From NCBI RefSeq assembly GCF_014217805.1, contig NZ_CP055156.1, positions 4,966,585 through 5,030,584 on the forward strand: a DNA stretch of 64,000 bases, written 5' to 3'. Under the pieces are notes generated by a model. It was not told where the DNA came from. It ran no database searches and saw only the letters and a program-made list of their open reading frames with translations. The stretch comes from Adhaeribacter swui (GTDB taxonomy: Bacteria > Bacteroidota > Bacteroidia > Cytophagales > Hymenobacteraceae). Positions 44,638 through 52,896 of this stretch are shown here, one piece after another. Numbering within the stretch: the stretch's first letter is position 1; every line of letters begins with the position of its first letter. A program made the translations under genes and the position numbers.

Positions 44638-44987
44638 TATTGCCCACTAAATACCTCTGGAAAAAGAAAATTTTTAAAAAACTTAAAATCGGGGGATATG
44701 TTACGAGCCCAACAAATGCCATTTGGATATCTGCGCTGTTTTATTTTCTTTTGATAGTACCAAGCCTCTAACAAATACTTAAATAAAACGCCTGTAACAA
44801 AAAATAAATTTAAATTTTAAATATTAACGTTTTAATGATAAGTTGTTCAACTTCAAGCTAAAACTTTAGTTTAAGTTTACCAGTTAATTTCTTAAAACTT
44901 TCGTCTGATTTCTTGCTTGCTTTTTAATAATACCCGATTCGCATTTAAATCGTACATAGCACTAAATACTTCTTATACTTAACTTAT
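44638..44987. other. 350-bp AT-rich intergenic region
   Basis: No gene seen. AT palindromes near 44669-44684 and 44800-44820. Presumed promoter region of the lipid kinase, but no full consensus promoter found. Confidence 0.5.
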
Positions 44988-45884
44988 ATGGCGGCCAACT
45001 CGCGCTTTAAAAAGCTATTGTTTGTTATTAATCCTATTTCGGGCGATGTAGATAAAAGTGATTTAGAAGACGCTATTGCGCAATATGGCCGTAGCCACCA
45101 ACTAGAATTTAAAATTTATAAAACTTCCGGCGAAGACGATTTTAAAAAATTAAAAAATTTATTATCGGAATATGGACCCGATGCTGTATTTGCGGCGGGC
45201 GGAGATGGTACCGTAAGTTTAACGGCCCGGGTAGTTAAAAATTCAGATGTACCTCTGGGAATTATTCCGGTTGGTTCAGGTAATGGTTTATCTAAGGATT
45301 TAGGTATTCCGCAAACCATAGAAGAAGCTTTAACTTTAATTACAAACCACGCCATTAAAGCTATTGATACCTTAGAGTTAAACGGCCATCCATGTTTTCA
45401 TATCAGCGATTTAGGTTTTAATGCCTTAGTAGTAGCCCGGTACAGCGAGGCCGAAAGCCGCGGACCACAAACCTATGCCTTTATTGCGCTACAGGAATAT
45501 TTAGATTACGAATGTCACGAATATCGTGTAGAAACCGACCAGGAAGTTTTTGAAGGAGCAGCTTTTATGATTACCATTACCAATTCGAACGCATTTGGCA
45601 GCAACGTAAAAATAAATCCTAATGGCGTAATCGACGATGGCATATTTGAAATTTGTTTGATTGAGTCCTTCCCCAAAATGGCCGCCTTTAAAATCATGTA
45701 CAACTTGTACGCCGAAACGCCGGAAAATTCAGAGTTCACCCGTATTTTATCGTGCCGCGAAGCCACCATTTACAACTACACCGATACGCTGGCCCAGATT
45801 GATGGGGAAGTAGTGGAGCTAGGTAAAAAAATTACCATCAAACAACTTCCTAAAAGCTTGCGGGTAGTAGTGCCAGCCGAATAA
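44988..45884 (+). CDS. Diacylglycerol/lipid kinase family protein (YegS-like)
   Basis: Probable lipid kinase that phosphorylates diacylglycerol or a related lipid. 298 aa. KLLFVINPISGDVDKSDLE, the ATP-binding GGDGT (residues 71-75), GIIPVGSGNGLSKDLGIP, and the C-terminal IDGEVVELGKKITIKQLPKSLRVVVP. Its stop is only 4 nt from that of the convergent phosphoesterase gene, with no terminator between. Confidence 0.9.
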   Translation: MAANSRFKKLLFVINPISGDVDKSDLEDAIAQYGRSHQLEFKIYKTSGEDDFKKLKNLLSEYGPDAVFAAGGDGTVSLTARVVKNSDVPLGIIPVGSGNGLSKDLGIPQTIEEALTLITNHAIKAIDTLELNGHPCFHISDLGFNALVVARYSEAESRGPQTYAFIALQEYLDYECHEYRVETDQEVFEGAAFMITITNSNAFGSNVKINPNGVIDDGIFEICLIESFPKMAAFKIMYNLYAETPENSEFTRILSCREATIYNYTDTLAQIDGEVVELGKKITIKQLPKSLRVVVPAE

Positions 45885-45888
45885 ACCA

Positions 45889-47088
45889 TTATATAGCATT
45901 TATTTTTCTCCGGAAAGCAATAATGTACTTATCTGCGGCATTAGCTGGCGCCGGTTCCAGGGCACTCAACCAAATATTATCTGGCTCGAAATAATCCAGC
46001 ACAAAAAAGCCTTTATTTTCGTGAACAAAAGTAGCCCTGCCGCCGCTTTGTACGAATGCTGTTTTAGAACCCGAGCCGCTTACTAAATAATGGTTGTTTT
46101 TAATGGCAAAATACTGCAGGTTATGGTCGTGGCCTGAGGCGTAAACAATATTTTTATGCTGATGGAATAGCCGGAGCAGCCTTTTGCGCAACCGTCGGTA
46201 CCGCGGGTTCGACATATCTTCTTCCGGACCGTACAATTTGCGGTAAACCGGGTAAATAGATCCGGCTAATGGCAAGGGTACGTAAAACTTTTTATGGGCT
46301 GCCGTTAACGGAAAAACATGTTGCTTTAATGTAAATTTTCCCCCGTGCATGGCATTACTGTACAAAGGATGATGTGCCGCAATAACAATTTGTTTGTGGG
46401 GGTATAATTGCAAAAGATCTTCTAACTGCCGGAAAAAATCAGCTTCGGATTCGGTGCTGCAATTATAGGTTTTACCAATTGGCCGGATTCCTTTTTGCAC
46501 CCACCATTGCGTATTTATAAAAATTAGCATTACCCCTTCGGATAAATGCCGCACCACCGGACCCGGGCAGCCTCCGGATGGCAAATAACAATGGGGCCGG
46601 TTTAAATATTTAGTGATGTATTCTTCCTGGCGGAGCACGTACTCTAAACCATTACTCCGGCCTTTGTTCCAATCGTGATTACCACTGATAAAAAAAACTT
46701 GCCCGGTATATTCCCGCACTAAATCTAACTGCGCTTTTAATCGTTTTTCGGCAATAGCCCGGGTTTTATGGCCCACCGGCGGCAAACCAATCGGGTAAAC
46801 GTTATCGCCTAAAAAGATTAAAGTACCGTTGGTAGCGTTTTCGTTTAGCCAGGTATTTATCAAATTAGCTACCGGATCATGCACCGGATCGGTTATATTG
46901 CCAGTATCGCCTACCAGGCAAATACTATGTTTGGGTTTTACCTGCGGATAGGATTCGGTGCTGTTTGTATTGTTTTTAACTTTATAATAAGGTTTGTAGC
47001 GCAATTTACGTTCGCGGTACCAAGTGTAAATGCCTAATGTTAAAACAATCAGTAGTAAAGCTGGTAGCCAATATTCAGGTGGGTGCAT
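45889..47088 (-). CDS. Membrane-anchored metallophosphoesterase
   Basis: 399 aa. One N-terminal helix (WLPALLLIVLTLGIYTWY) suggests an inner-membrane anchor. Calcineurin-like metal motifs: CLVGDTGNITD, FLGDNVYPIGLP, FFISGNHDWNKG, IVIAAHHPLYSN and YASGHDHNLQYF. The overall order matches the metallophosphoesterase domain; the substrate is unknown. Convergent with the lipid kinase and followed upstream by an AT palindrome. Confidence 0.88.
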   Translation of the reverse strand: MHPPEYWLPALLLIVLTLGIYTWYRERKLRYKPYYKVKNNTNSTESYPQVKPKHSICLVGDTGNITDPVHDPVANLINTWLNENATNGTLIFLGDNVYPIGLPPVGHKTRAIAEKRLKAQLDLVREYTGQVFFISGNHDWNKGRSNGLEYVLRQEEYITKYLNRPHCYLPSGGCPGPVVRHLSEGVMLIFINTQWWVQKGIRPIGKTYNCSTESEADFFRQLEDLLQLYPHKQIVIAAHHPLYSNAMHGGKFTLKQHVFPLTAAHKKFYVPLPLAGSIYPVYRKLYGPEEDMSNPRYRRLRKRLLRLFHQHKNIVYASGHDHNLQYFAIKNNHYLVSGSGSKTAFVQSGGRATFVHENKGFFVLDYFEPDNIWLSALEPAPANAADKYIIAFRRKINAI

Positions 47089-47126
47089 GTGCGTAGGTTA
47101 AACTTTAAACGGCATAGCCTAAAAAT

Positions 47127-47762
47127 TTAAAAATTGGGTGGAGTTAAGTTTTTAAAATGTCCGTTTAACTTAACCCGATCTTTTAAGCGCTCGGTTTCTT
47201 CCACAACCGGCAGAATAGCAATTAAATGCGCCAGAACAATAGCTTGCCGTTCGCTTTCGCGTCGGCGTTGCAGTAACAAAAATTCTTGTTCCACAGATAA
47301 CCCCAATTGGTGCGCTATGTCATAAATTTTAAAATTATCCGGTAAATTCAGGTATAAAGTTGCCAAACCTAAAATTTCGTACAGGTGCTGTATCTTTTCT
47401 TTAATCTGAATTTTAAGAATCGGGTCTTCATCGTCTACGTCGGTTAAATATTCTATTTCGCCGCCGGCGTATAGTTTACCGGGCATTGCCCGATAAAAAT
47501 TTACTATCCGGAACAAGTTGCCTCCTTTACATTTAATATCCATTTCGCCTCCCGGATAAGTTTTATCAATGGCGCTAATAATTAATTCGGTGCCAATCTC
47601 GCTTACACCTTTTTTAAGAAATGGCGGAATGCCAAAGGGTTTACCCGCATCAAAACAATCGTGTACGAGTTGTTTATAACGCGGTTCAAAAATGTGCAGG
47701 TTTAACTTTTCGCCGGGATATACTACTATATTTAAAGGAAACAAAGGTAGAAATTGTGTCAT
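47127..47762 (-). CDS. LON N-terminal (substrate-binding) domain protein
   Basis: 211 aa. Contains only the LON substrate-binding domain: FLPLFPLNIVVYPGEKLNLHIFEPRYKQLVHDC, FGIPPFL, and GNLFRIVNF, without ATPase or protease parts. Such stand-alone LON-N proteins occur widely and their function is poorly known. The C terminus is helical (EFLLLQRRRESERQAIVLAHL). Divergent from mtgA. Confidence 0.88.
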   Translation of the reverse strand: MTQFLPLFPLNIVVYPGEKLNLHIFEPRYKQLVHDCFDAGKPFGIPPFLKKGVSEIGTELIISAIDKTYPGGEMDIKCKGGNLFRIVNFYRAMPGKLYAGGEIEYLTDVDDEDPILKIQIKEKIQHLYEILGLATLYLNLPDNFKIYDIAHQLGLSVEQEFLLLQRRRESERQAIVLAHLIAILPVVEETERLKDRVKLNGHFKNLTPPNF

Positions 47763-47899
47763 AATAGGGATAAGGGAGTGTGCTGTTTTAGTTTTAACTA
47801 ATTTTGCTTTTAAAAGTTAAGCTTAATTTATTTTGTTAAACAGAAAACAAGTTGCAGCTATAAGTAACAAGGATAAAATAGACTTTGTAATTTTGAGTA

Positions 47900-48619
47900 A
47901 TGGCCTTAAATTTTAAAATTTTTCGCGATTTAGTTTTCAAGCTAATCCTGATTTTATTTGCATTAAGCATTTTGTGGGTTTTGGTATACAAATGGTTTAC
48001 GCCGCCCGTTACCCTGCACATGATTGAGCGGCGCGCCAAAGCCGCCCAGGCAAAAAAAGCTAACCCGCGTATTCGCTACAATTTTGTAAACCTGGAAGAC
48101 GTAGCCCCAAACGTGCCTTTAGCCATTATGGCAGCCGAAGATCAGTTATTTATGACTCACGACGGCTTTGACTATAAAGCTATGAAAGGGGCTTTTCAGA
48201 AAAACCAGAAAAGCAAGAAAATTGTGGGCGGCAGTACCATTAGTCAGCAAGTAGCGAAAAATGTTTTTTTATGGCACGGCCGCAGCTACATCCGGAAGTT
48301 GGTGGAAGCTTACTTTACCATGTTGATTGAAATTTTCTGGAGCAAGCACCGGATAATGGAAGTGTACATTAATATTGCTGAAACCGGCGATCAGGTATTT
48401 GGGGTAGAAGCGGCGGCCCAAAAATATTTTAATACTTCGGCCAAAAACTTAACGGCTTCGCAAGCGGCTTTAATTGCCTCGGTGTTGCCCAACCCCATCC
48501 GTTTTTCTGTAAAAAATCCGTCGGCTTTTACTTTAAAAAAGCGGCGGGTAATACTACGCAACATGCGCCAAATGGGCGGCACCACCAGTGTTAAGCTACT
48601 AATGCAAGGGGCGATATAG
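47900..48619 (+). CDS. mtgA: Monofunctional peptidoglycan glycosyltransferase
   Basis: Polymerises lipid II into glycan strands. 239 aa. N-terminal membrane helix (VFKLILILFALSILWVLVY), then the GT51 domain: PLAIMAAEDQLFMTHDGFDY with the catalytic Glu, GGSTISQQVAKNVFLWHGRS with the second Glu position substituted by the usual family pattern, EIFWSKHRIMEVYINIAETG, and AALIASVLPNPIRFS. No transpeptidase domain. A TAATTTTG box at 47888-47895 lies only 4 nt before the ATG and would imply a leaderless mRNA, so it may be fortuitous. The 3' end runs into an octamer tandem array. Confidence 0.93.
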   Translation: MALNFKIFRDLVFKLILILFALSILWVLVYKWFTPPVTLHMIERRAKAAQAKKANPRIRYNFVNLEDVAPNVPLAIMAAEDQLFMTHDGFDYKAMKGAFQKNQKSKKIVGGSTISQQVAKNVFLWHGRSYIRKLVEAYFTMLIEIFWSKHRIMEVYINIAETGDQVFGVEAAAQKYFNTSAKNLTASQAALIASVLPNPIRFSVKNPSAFTLKKRRVILRNMRQMGGTTSVKLLMQGAI

Positions 48620-48625
48620 TTTTTT

Positions 48626-48681
48626 GGTTAGAAGGTTGAAAGGTTGGAAAGTTGAAAGGTTAGAAGGTTGGAAAGTTGATT
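48626..48681 (+). repeat. 8-bp tandem array, left arm (mtgA/App1 spacer)
   Basis: Seven consecutive octamers: GTTAGAAG, GTTGAAAG, GTTGGAAA, GTTGAAAG, GTTAGAAG, GTTGGAAA, GTTGATTT. Starts 6 nt after the mtgA stop. The inverted partner is at 48771-48825, and the 89-bp spacer has no gene. Confidence 0.75.
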
Positions 48682-48770
48682 TTTTTAAATTTTCTTAAAT
48701 TGTTATGTGATAATTCTCTTAAATCTCAGTTAATATTAAGGTATACGATGCATTAGTACATCGCTATAGT

Positions 48771-48825
48771 CTTACAACTTTCAACCTTTCAACTTTCCAA
48801 TCTTCCAACTTTTCAACCAATCAAC
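48771..48825 (-). repeat. 8-bp tandem array, right arm (mtgA/App1 spacer)
   Basis: Read on the minus strand: GTTGATTG, GTTGAAAA, GTTGGAAG, ATTGGAAA, GTTGAAAG, GTTGAAA, GTTGTAAG, the same octamer consensus as the left arm (GTTGRAAR). It overlaps the last codons and stop of the App1 gene. The pair could fold into a long imperfect hairpin. Confidence 0.75.
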
Positions 48826-49987
48826 TACCGAACAAATCAGCAGTTTCTTTGCCAGGTTTCAGGCCTTTATCTTTGTCTTTTTCGTGTTCTATCTCGGGTA
48901 AGGCTTCCTGATAAATTAAACCGAGTTGAGCAGCATGTTCAGCAGCTTCTACCGAGTTATCCACTACCAACATGGGTACGCTGTGGCCTTTTAGTTCTTC
49001 CGAAACCGCTACGGCCATTTTTTCCCGGTCGGGCAACTGCACATCGCGGATGTAAATAGCCAGTATGCGCGTCGGAAATTGTTTTACTACTTCGCGGTAA
49101 ATATTGGCATCTTCCTGGCCGCTGTCGCCGATTAATACAAAGTTTAACTCCGGATAGGTAAGCAATATATTTTGAATCTCTTTAAACTTGTGGCCCATGT
49201 GGCTACCTCCCATAAACTTATTTTGCATTAAGCCAAAGTCGCGGAGCAACAAAGGGCCGGCTGGTATTTGGTTTAAATCCAGGAAATCTTTGAGCAAGTC
49301 GTATAAATTCCAAGGGCTGCTGGAAACGTAAAAAAAAGGATTATTGCGCTTGCCGTTGCGGCCCAACTGCAACGACCGGTAAAACTCCGAAACCCCAGCA
49401 AAAGGCAAGCGTGTGCGTGCATTATTTAAAAAAACCACGCGCGACATACTCAATGCGCTGTACGCACTGGTATGAATAATCGTATCATCAATGTCACTAA
49501 TTATTCCATATTCGGCATCCGGTGGGGGCACTAGTACTTCAGCGGTAGCCTTAATTCCGGGAGTATAGGGTATTTGCGCTTCTACTAATTCCACTTCAAT
49601 CTCGTGCCAAACATTATCTAAGGGCAACGGAGTGGGTGGCTCCAGATTAATAACAAAATAACCTTCGCGGTCCGAAATAATTTCGTGCGTCTGGCCTTGA
49701 AACTTTACTTGCAAGCGGGCATCCATTACTTCGTCGCTCTCGAACCGCTTGTACATATTCAAGAGGTTATTTAAGATCGTGTCTTTATCACCGGCTTGAG
49801 CAATGCCTTTATTTTCTAGCACACGGCCTTTAATATATAGGCGATTGGGGGTGCCGTAGCTGCGGTAAGGCACAATCTGGATTGGGTTAAAGTAATTCAG
49901 CCTTTTCCGGAGGCGGTAGGTAAGATCATCAAATTTTTCTTCTACCTGCCCCAGGTAATTTACAAAAGTTGTTTTCCAGTCTGACAT
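48821..49987 (-). CDS. App1-family phosphatase (DUF2183)
   Basis: 388 aa. Related to the yeast App1 phosphatidate phosphatase. The HAD-type catalytic motif DIDDTIIHTSAYS (D-x-D-x-T class) is present near residue 180, followed by FFYVSSSPWNLYDLLKDFLD, MGHKFKEIQNILLTYP and FVLIGDSGQEDANIYREVV. The N-terminal half (residues 1-165) has a beta-rich domain (SYGTPNRLYIKGRVL). In bacteria the substrate is unproven. The stop codon lies in an octamer array. Confidence 0.88.
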   Translation of the reverse strand: MSDWKTTFVNYLGQVEEKFDDLTYRLRKRLNYFNPIQIVPYRSYGTPNRLYIKGRVLENKGIAQAGDKDTILNNLLNMYKRFESDEVMDARLQVKFQGQTHEIISDREGYFVINLEPPTPLPLDNVWHEIEVELVEAQIPYTPGIKATAEVLVPPPDAEYGIISDIDDTIIHTSAYSALSMSRVVFLNNARTRLPFAGVSEFYRSLQLGRNGKRNNPFFYVSSSPWNLYDLLKDFLDLNQIPAGPLLLRDFGLMQNKFMGGSHMGHKFKEIQNILLTYPELNFVLIGDSGQEDANIYREVVKQFPTRILAIYIRDVQLPDREKMAVAVSEELKGHSVPMLVVDNSVEAAEHAAQLGLIYQEALPEIEHEKDKDKGLKPGKETADLFGS

Positions 49988-49997
49988 GGGTATAAAA

Positions 49998-50027
49998 AAA
50001 TCCTGAGAATAAGCTATCTCAGGATTT
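49998..50027 (-). terminator. Intrinsic terminator after the M48 gene
   Basis: AAATCCTGAGA / TCTCAGGATTT, perfect 11-bp stem with an 8-nt loop. On the minus strand it is followed by a T-run, so it ends the M48 peptidase transcript just before the App1 start. Confidence 0.82.
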
Positions 50028-50057
50028 ACGCATGACTAGTAAAAGGGGTTATGTTGC

Positions 50058-50879
50058 TTACCGCAGGCTATTTTTAAAATCCTGGTAAGTGGTGGCGCCA
50101 GAAAGTTGCGTTTTACAGCCATCAGCCGCCGCTTTGTTATTAATTGCTTGTACCCGGTTACCTGGGTCGGGGTGCGTGCTCAAAAACTCCGGCGTACGCC
50201 CTTGTTGTTCTTCTTTTAAGATTTTTTCAAAAAAACCAGCGGCTCCATTGCACGCGTAATAATTGGTACCACCTAAATAAACCACCGAATATTTATCGGC
50301 TTCGGTTTCGGCGTTGCGGTCGAATTTAAGAGTGGCTAAACTGGTAGCAATTTGGGTTAAAGTGCCCGGATTATTACCTAAAGCGACTGATAAAAGTATA
50401 GATAAACCATACTGCCGTTGTAATTGCTTGGTAGAGTGGCGCTGATCGGCATGGGCTATTTCGTGGCCCAGCACGCCGGCAAACTGGTCTTCGTTATCCA
50501 GGTATTTAATTAATCCGGAAAAAACGTAAATATGCCCGCCGGGCGTGGCAAATGCATTTAGTACATTGTCGTCTTTAATAATTTTGGTATCCCAGACAAA
50601 CTCATCGCGGTAGCTAACCTTGCCGGAACTTAAAATACGGTTTACAATGCGGTTTAAATGATCGTAGGCGGCTTTGTTAGCCGGATTGGCCGGATCGAGT
50701 AACTGACCTTTAGCCCGGTAAGTAGAATCTACCTCTTGCGACACCTGGGCACCTAAACGCATATCATCTTCAATCGAAAAAATTAAGCGGTCGCCGTTTT
50801 TATCTTCGGCACAGCCACTTACCACTAAACCAGCCACCAGGCAACCGAAAAAAGAACATTTTTTAAAAAATTGAATCAT
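50058..50879 (-). CDS. M48-family metallopeptidase lipoprotein
   Basis: About 273 aa from the ATG at 50879; the extended frame to 50957 lacks a signal sequence. Lipoprotein signal with lipobox VVSGC (Cys23). Zinc motif HEIAH in FAGVLGHEIAHADQRHSTKQL, plus the downstream Glu in NAETEADKYSVVYLGG. Resembles BepA/LoiP-type periplasmic peptidases that help quality control of outer-membrane proteins; that role is an inference. Confidence 0.92.
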   Translation of the reverse strand: MIQFFKKCSFFGCLVAGLVVSGCAEDKNGDRLIFSIEDDMRLGAQVSQEVDSTYRAKGQLLDPANPANKAAYDHLNRIVNRILSSGKVSYRDEFVWDTKIIKDDNVLNAFATPGGHIYVFSGLIKYLDNEDQFAGVLGHEIAHADQRHSTKQLQRQYGLSILLSVALGNNPGTLTQIATSLATLKFDRNAETEADKYSVVYLGGTNYYACNGAAGFFEKILKEEQQGRTPEFLSTHPDPGNRVQAINNKAAADGCKTQLSGATTYQDFKNSLR

Positions 50880-51059
50880 GATTGAAAGCAAAATGAAAGT
50901 TGAATCATAAGCACAGCTTATTTTATAATTAAAAAATTGTGCCACTTTTAGGAGCAAACGTTTATGTTTCTGCGGCCTTTTGCGTTGTAAAAAAAACTAA
51001 TTTTAAAAAATAAGTTTCTTGAATGTTGTATCACCACTATGTCAACACTAAGGGTTAGG

Positions 51060-51470
51060 TTACATTTTATTTTGCAAACTCAGGTAAATCGATTTCCAGA
51101 ATACGCCTAAAAGCAACAGAACCAGAACGGTGCTGGTTAACATGGCCGAAGAAACCAAAAAATAAACGTTGCGTGATGGATTAGCCAAGGCATCCGGGAA
51201 AATGTAGTTTTGTTCTTGCGTTAAAGCTTGAGAAGTAAGCCAGCCCAACCAAAATACAAACGTAAAGCTGGCTACTAAGGCTAATATAAAAGCCAGCGTA
51301 TGCGCCCGATTTAAGAAATGCCCCAAGCCAAAACTCAACACGCCGGCCAGAATGCCGGGTACCAGTACCGGTTGCGAAAACGAACCCATATAATAATAGG
51401 CTACACCGCTAATCAGCAAATTAATTATCCCCCAAAACAGTACTAAAAACGAAGCTCCTTTATAGGTCAT
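51060..51470 (-). CDS. Hypothetical four-helix membrane protein
   Basis: 136 aa with about four hydrophobic helices (LFWGIINLLISGVAYYY; VPGILAGVLSFGLGHFL; AFILALVASFTFVFWLGW; LVSSAMLTSTVLVLLLLGVF). I do not recognise a family. The helix pattern and its steady codon use make it a credible gene. Upstream and downstream spacers are short and have no clear partner. Confidence 0.6.
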   Translation of the reverse strand: MTYKGASFLVLFWGIINLLISGVAYYYMGSFSQPVLVPGILAGVLSFGLGHFLNRAHTLAFILALVASFTFVFWLGWLTSQALTQEQNYIFPDALANPSRNVYFLVSSAMLTSTVLVLLLLGVFWKSIYLSLQNKM

Positions 51471-51726
51471 TACTTTTTTATAATTACTTGCCTTCTTTAC
51501 GCACCCGCTTTAAAACCTGTTTAGTTCAGATTTATGGATTTTGGCAGGCTTACATTATGCCTTCCGTTTTGGCGAAAGAGCCGGCAAAAGTAAAATATCA
51601 ACCAACCTTAGCCAAGCTAATTTTTAACCTTACGCAAAATAAATATTTTAAAAAAATGGACATGGCCGCTGGTGCATAACTTTTATTCCGGAAGTCAGTT
51701 AAAGAAAATGACGCAATTAAAAGCAG

Positions 51727-52803
51727 ATGGAAGAAAAAGATGTACATACTATATACGCCGATCCGGTGCAATCGGCGGCAGAAGCCGGTTTACGCTATAT
51801 ACCCGACACTCGTAAAGGTTTTACCCGGAAAAAAAGCGGCAAAGGTTTTACTTACCTGGATATCAAAGGCGAAAAAATTACGGATTCCAAAACTATAGAA
51901 CGGATTAATAAGCTAATTATTCCGCCGGCTTGGGAAAACGTTTGGATTTGTACTTCGCCCAATGGGCACATTCAGGCAACGGGGCGCGATCAGAAAGGTC
52001 GCAAACAGTACATTTATCACCCGGAGTGGCGCAATACCCGCAGTTTAACCAAGTTTAGCCGCATGATTGCTTTCGGCGAAGCTTTACCTACTATGCGGCA
52101 GCAAATTGAAAAAGATTTACAAATCCGGGATTTAAATCAACGTAAAGTTACAGCCATTGTGCTCAACTTGCTCGATCAATCTTTGATCCGGATCGGGAAC
52201 CGGCACTACGCCCAAACCAATAAATCGTATGGCTTAACTACGCTACGCGATAAACACGTAGCTATTGAGGGCGATGAAGTAAAATTTCAGTTTGTGGGTA
52301 AAAAAGGAGTAAGCCACGAAATTGGCATTAAGGACCGCCGTTTAGCCCGACTCGTAAAAAAATGCAAAGACATTCCGGGCTACGATTTATTTCAATACTA
52401 CGATCCGGATGGTTCGCGGCAAACTTTAGACTCCGGCCAGGTAAACAGCTACATTCAGGAAATTAGCGGCAACGATTTCACAGCTAAGGATTTTCGGACC
52501 TGGGGCGGCACTGTTCTAATGGTAGAATGCCTGGAGCAATTACTCGACGAAAATCCGGAGTTGGAAAAAGAAAAATCAATTAAAAATGCTTTTAAAATTG
52601 TAGCTAAAGGTTTGGGTAACACGCCTACGGTTTGCAGTAAGTACTACGTGCATCCGCAAATCCTGGAAATTTTTAAAAGCGACCAGTTGCTCGATTATTT
52701 AAAAAAACACGACGCCGACGAGTTTACAGATTCGTACCTGTCGGCCACAGAGAAAATGGTAGTTGAAATGCTGAAAAGCGCCTTGGCGCAATCGCAATCT
52801 TAA
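51727..52803 (+). CDS. DNA topoisomerase IB
   Basis: Poxvirus-like type IB topoisomerase that relaxes supercoils through a 3'-phosphotyrosyl link. 358 aa. N-terminal beta domain with IPPAWENVWICTSPNGHIQATGRDQKGRKQYIYHP, then the catalytic domain: IRIGNRHYAQTNKSYGLTTL (Arg), GKKGVSHEIGIKDRRL (Lys), FRTWGGTVLM (second Arg) and CSKYYVHP with the nucleophilic Tyr. It is encoded apart from parE and parC. A terminator hairpin follows. Confidence 0.93.
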   Translation: MEEKDVHTIYADPVQSAAEAGLRYIPDTRKGFTRKKSGKGFTYLDIKGEKITDSKTIERINKLIIPPAWENVWICTSPNGHIQATGRDQKGRKQYIYHPEWRNTRSLTKFSRMIAFGEALPTMRQQIEKDLQIRDLNQRKVTAIVLNLLDQSLIRIGNRHYAQTNKSYGLTTLRDKHVAIEGDEVKFQFVGKKGVSHEIGIKDRRLARLVKKCKDIPGYDLFQYYDPDGSRQTLDSGQVNSYIQEISGNDFTAKDFRTWGGTVLMVECLEQLLDENPELEKEKSIKNAFKIVAKGLGNTPTVCSKYYVHPQILEIFKSDQLLDYLKKHDADEFTDSYLSATEKMVVEMLKSALAQSQS

Positions 52804-52828
52804 CGCGTATAGGTTTTTAAATTATGGA

Positions 52829-52873
52829 ACAGTAGCGGGATTAAAAAATCAGATTTTTAGTCCCGCTACTGTT
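52829..52873. terminator. Bidirectional terminator between topoisomerase IB and exonuclease
   Basis: AACAGTAGCGGGA / TCCCGCTACTGTT, 13-bp perfect stem (52829-52841 and 52861-52873) that extends with A-T pairs into an AG loop. The genes are convergent. Confidence 0.72.
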
Positions 52874-52896
52874 CTATTTAAATCAATCTCAATTAC

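Noticed and set aside
47888-47895. TAATTTTG as mtgA promoter box
   Set aside because: Only 4 nt before the ATG and without a -33 element; would need a leaderless mRNA, so it was not listed as a promoter.
48626-48825. Possible insertion-sequence terminal repeats
   Set aside because: The arms are tandem octamers, the inside is only 89 bp without coding capacity, and no target-site duplication can be seen.
51488-51679. 63-codon open frame between the membrane protein and topoisomerase IB
   Set aside because: No recognisable family, no signal peptide, no promoter and odd composition; probably chance.
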